Positions 5,423-6,674 of a stretch of 6,674 nucleotides of DNA are shown here, in pieces; position 1 is the stretch's first letter; each line of letters opens with the position of its first letter. The notes under the pieces were generated by a model, which was given only the letters and a program-made list of their open reading frames with translations, searched no databases and was not told where the DNA came from. Origin of the DNA: an uncultured Treponema sp. (GTDB taxonomy: Bacteria > Spirochaetota > Spirochaetia > Treponematales > Treponemataceae); the NCBI GenBank assembly GCA_937900125.1, contig CALCEK010000024.1, positions 1 through 6,674 on the forward strand. Reading direction: 5' to 3'. The position numbers and the translations under genes were made by a program.

Positions 5423-5455
5423 GATAAAAAATAAAACTTAGCTTTTTAAAATGAT

Positions 5456-5484
5456 AACCGCAGACATTCCTGCGGTTTTTTTTT
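5456..5484 (+). terminator. Strong intrinsic terminator between rplI and dnaB
   Basis: AACCGCAG (5456-5463) and CTGCGGTT (5470-5477) form a perfect 8-bp stem with a 6-base loop. An uninterrupted T run (5476-5484) follows the GC part of the stem. This is a textbook Rho-independent terminator closing the ribosomal protein unit. It ends 15 bases before the dnaB ATG, too close for a separate promoter after it. Confidence 0.92.
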
Positions 5485-5499
5485 GATTCGTGAGGAAAA

Positions 5500-6674
5500 A
5501 TGGATTTAAAAGACAAAGTTCTTCCGCATAATTTAGACGCAGAACAAGCAACTTTAGGCGCAATGCTTTTAGATTGGGGGGCGGTAAGTGACGTTGTTAC
5601 TTATTTGCGTTCTTCTAATTTTTACAGTCAACAAAATCAGGTCATTTTTGAATCTCTTATGGCACTTTTTTCAAGTGGAATCACTGGCGATTTACTGACT
5701 TTAATTGACCACCTTACAAAAAATGGAAAATTGGAAGCGGCAGGCGGGGCGGCTTACATTTCATCCCTCACGGATAAAGTTCCAACCAGCGCAAATGTTG
5801 ACTATTACGCAAAAATCGTCCTTGACCAATCAACTCGAAGAAATCTAATAAAAATTTCTTCTGAAATTAAGGCTGATAGTTACAATGAAACAAAGGAAAG
5901 CCGACTTGTTCTTGAAGAAGCCGAACAAAAGATTTTTAAGTTGACTGATGTAAATCAAACTACACAAGTGTATGCGATGAAAGACGTTGTTCCAAAAACG
6001 ATTCAAATAATCGACACTCGCTATAAAAACAAAAATTCCTATTCTGGAATCCCATCTGGAATTACGGATTTGGACGCGATGACAAGCGGTTTTCAAAATT
6101 CAGAAATGATTATAGTTGGTGCGCGACCTTCAATGGGAAAAACAGCTCTTGCACTTTCTATGATGGAATATATTGCGGTACAAAAGGGGATTCCGTGCGG
6201 TTTTTTTAGCCTAGAAATGGCGGCTGACCAAATAGGGCAGCGACTTCTTTCTCAAGTGGCGCGGATTCCTGGGGCAAAACTTAGAAGCGGAATGTTAAAA
6301 ACTGAGGATTTTACAAAATTGCAAGATGCGGCGGGACTTTGCTACGAAGCTCCGCTTTATATTGTTGACACTCCAAATATGAAATTGCTTGACTTGCGGG
6401 CAATGGCGCGAAGAATGCGTGTAAACCAAAAAGTGCAAATCATTTTTATAGATTACATTGGGCTTATTACAAGCGAGAACCCCGATGCACCTGTGTACGA
6501 CCAGCAATCTGCTATTTCAAAGTCGCTAAAAAGTCTTGCCCGCGAACTTGAAATTCCACTCGTTGTTTTGTGCCAGGTAAATCGCCAAGCCGAAGGAAAT
6601 GAGCCAAACCTTGCCGAACTTCGTGGCTCCGGCTCAATCGAACAAGACGCGGATATGGTCATTTTTATTCACGG
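5500..6674 (+). CDS. dnaB: Replicative DNA helicase DnaB (partial, runs off the right edge)
   Basis: 391 codons are visible with no stop; the usual length is about 440-470, so the C-terminal end is missing. DnaB is the hexameric ring helicase that unwinds the fork and recruits primase. The N-terminal domain (about 1-150) opens with LPHNLDAEQATLGAMLLD (8-25), the standard DnaB start. A linker leads to the RecA-like ATPase domain from about residue 180 (GIPSGITDLDAMTSGF, 183-198). Walker A is GARPSMGKT (207-215), SLEM (237-240) carries the catalytic Glu239, and Walker B is IIFIDYIGL (314-322) with Asp318. CQVNR (358-362) and LRGSGSIEQDAD (374-385) follow; the family usually has Asp or Glu where Gly376 stands. 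The ATG has GAGGA (5492-5496) closely upstream. With no promoter visible after the terminator, expression probably relies on read-through from rplI. No intein is visible in the part present. Confidence 0.97.
   Translation, partial: MDLKDKVLPHNLDAEQATLGAMLLDWGAVSDVVTYLRSSNFYSQQNQVIFESLMALFSSGITGDLLTLIDHLTKNGKLEAAGGAAYISSLTDKVPTSANVDYYAKIVLDQSTRRNLIKISSEIKADSYNETKESRLVLEEAEQKIFKLTDVNQTTQVYAMKDVVPKTIQIIDTRYKNKNSYSGIPSGITDLDAMTSGFQNSEMIIVGARPSMGKTALALSMMEYIAVQKGIPCGFFSLEMAADQIGQRLLSQVARIPGAKLRSGMLKTEDFTKLQDAAGLCYEAPLYIVDTPNMKLLDLRAMARRMRVNQKVQIIFIDYIGLITSENPDAPVYDQQSAISKSLKSLARELEIPLVVLCQVNRQAEGNEPNLAELRGSGSIEQDADMVIFIH

Noticed and set aside
5845..6662. Three minus-strand frames (5845-6096, 6295-6507, 6453-6662) within dnaB
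   Set aside because: All are antisense to the dnaB reading frame, which is continuous and carries intact helicase motifs.

Overview
The window looks like a chromosomal segment of a low-GC spirochete, most plausibly a host- or rumen-associated Treponema. This rests on the gene order rpsF-ssb-rpsR-rplI-dnaB, the AT-rich codon use and a divergently transcribed Wzi-type outer-membrane protein. The genus is inferred, because no rRNA or other decisive marker is present.

The left half (about 157-3446) is read on the minus strand as a likely three-gene unit. It runs, in transcription order, from a Wzi-like outer-membrane beta-barrel (start 3446) through a putative GT-A/GT2-like glycosyltransferase (start 1659) to an unrecognised small cytoplasmic protein (start best placed at 732). 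Composition falls sharply along this unit: roughly 38% GC in the barrel gene, about 30% in the glycosyltransferase gene, 20% in the small gene and about 6% in the last 156 bases. That pattern suggests an accessory edge next to conserved core genes. The barrel and glycosyltransferase together point to a cell-surface polysaccharide function.

The right half (3518-6674) is read on the plus strand and is the conserved replication/translation cluster: bS6 (rpsF), single-stranded DNA-binding protein (ssb), bS18 (rpsR), bL9 (rplI) and the replicative helicase DnaB, which runs off the window edge. A strong sigma-70-type promoter (exact TTGACA, 17-bp spacer, TAAGAT) lies upstream of rpsF. A structured 102-nt gap separates rpsR from rplI. 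A clear intrinsic terminator sits between rplI and dnaB, only 15 nt before the dnaB start, so dnaB is probably expressed by read-through or from an internal promoter that I cannot see.

The two halves share a compact divergent promoter region (about 3446-3546). The promoter found for the wzi-like gene places its transcription start within a few bases of the ATG, and that ATG has no Shine-Dalgarno sequence, so the message is predicted to be leaderless. A short GC-rich palindrome lies midway between the two -35 elements. I found no mobile element, CRISPR array, tRNA or rRNA, and no wholly new multi-gene system. The most interesting points are the divergent regulatory region, the very AT-rich distal gene and the regulatory RNA structures in the ribosomal operon.
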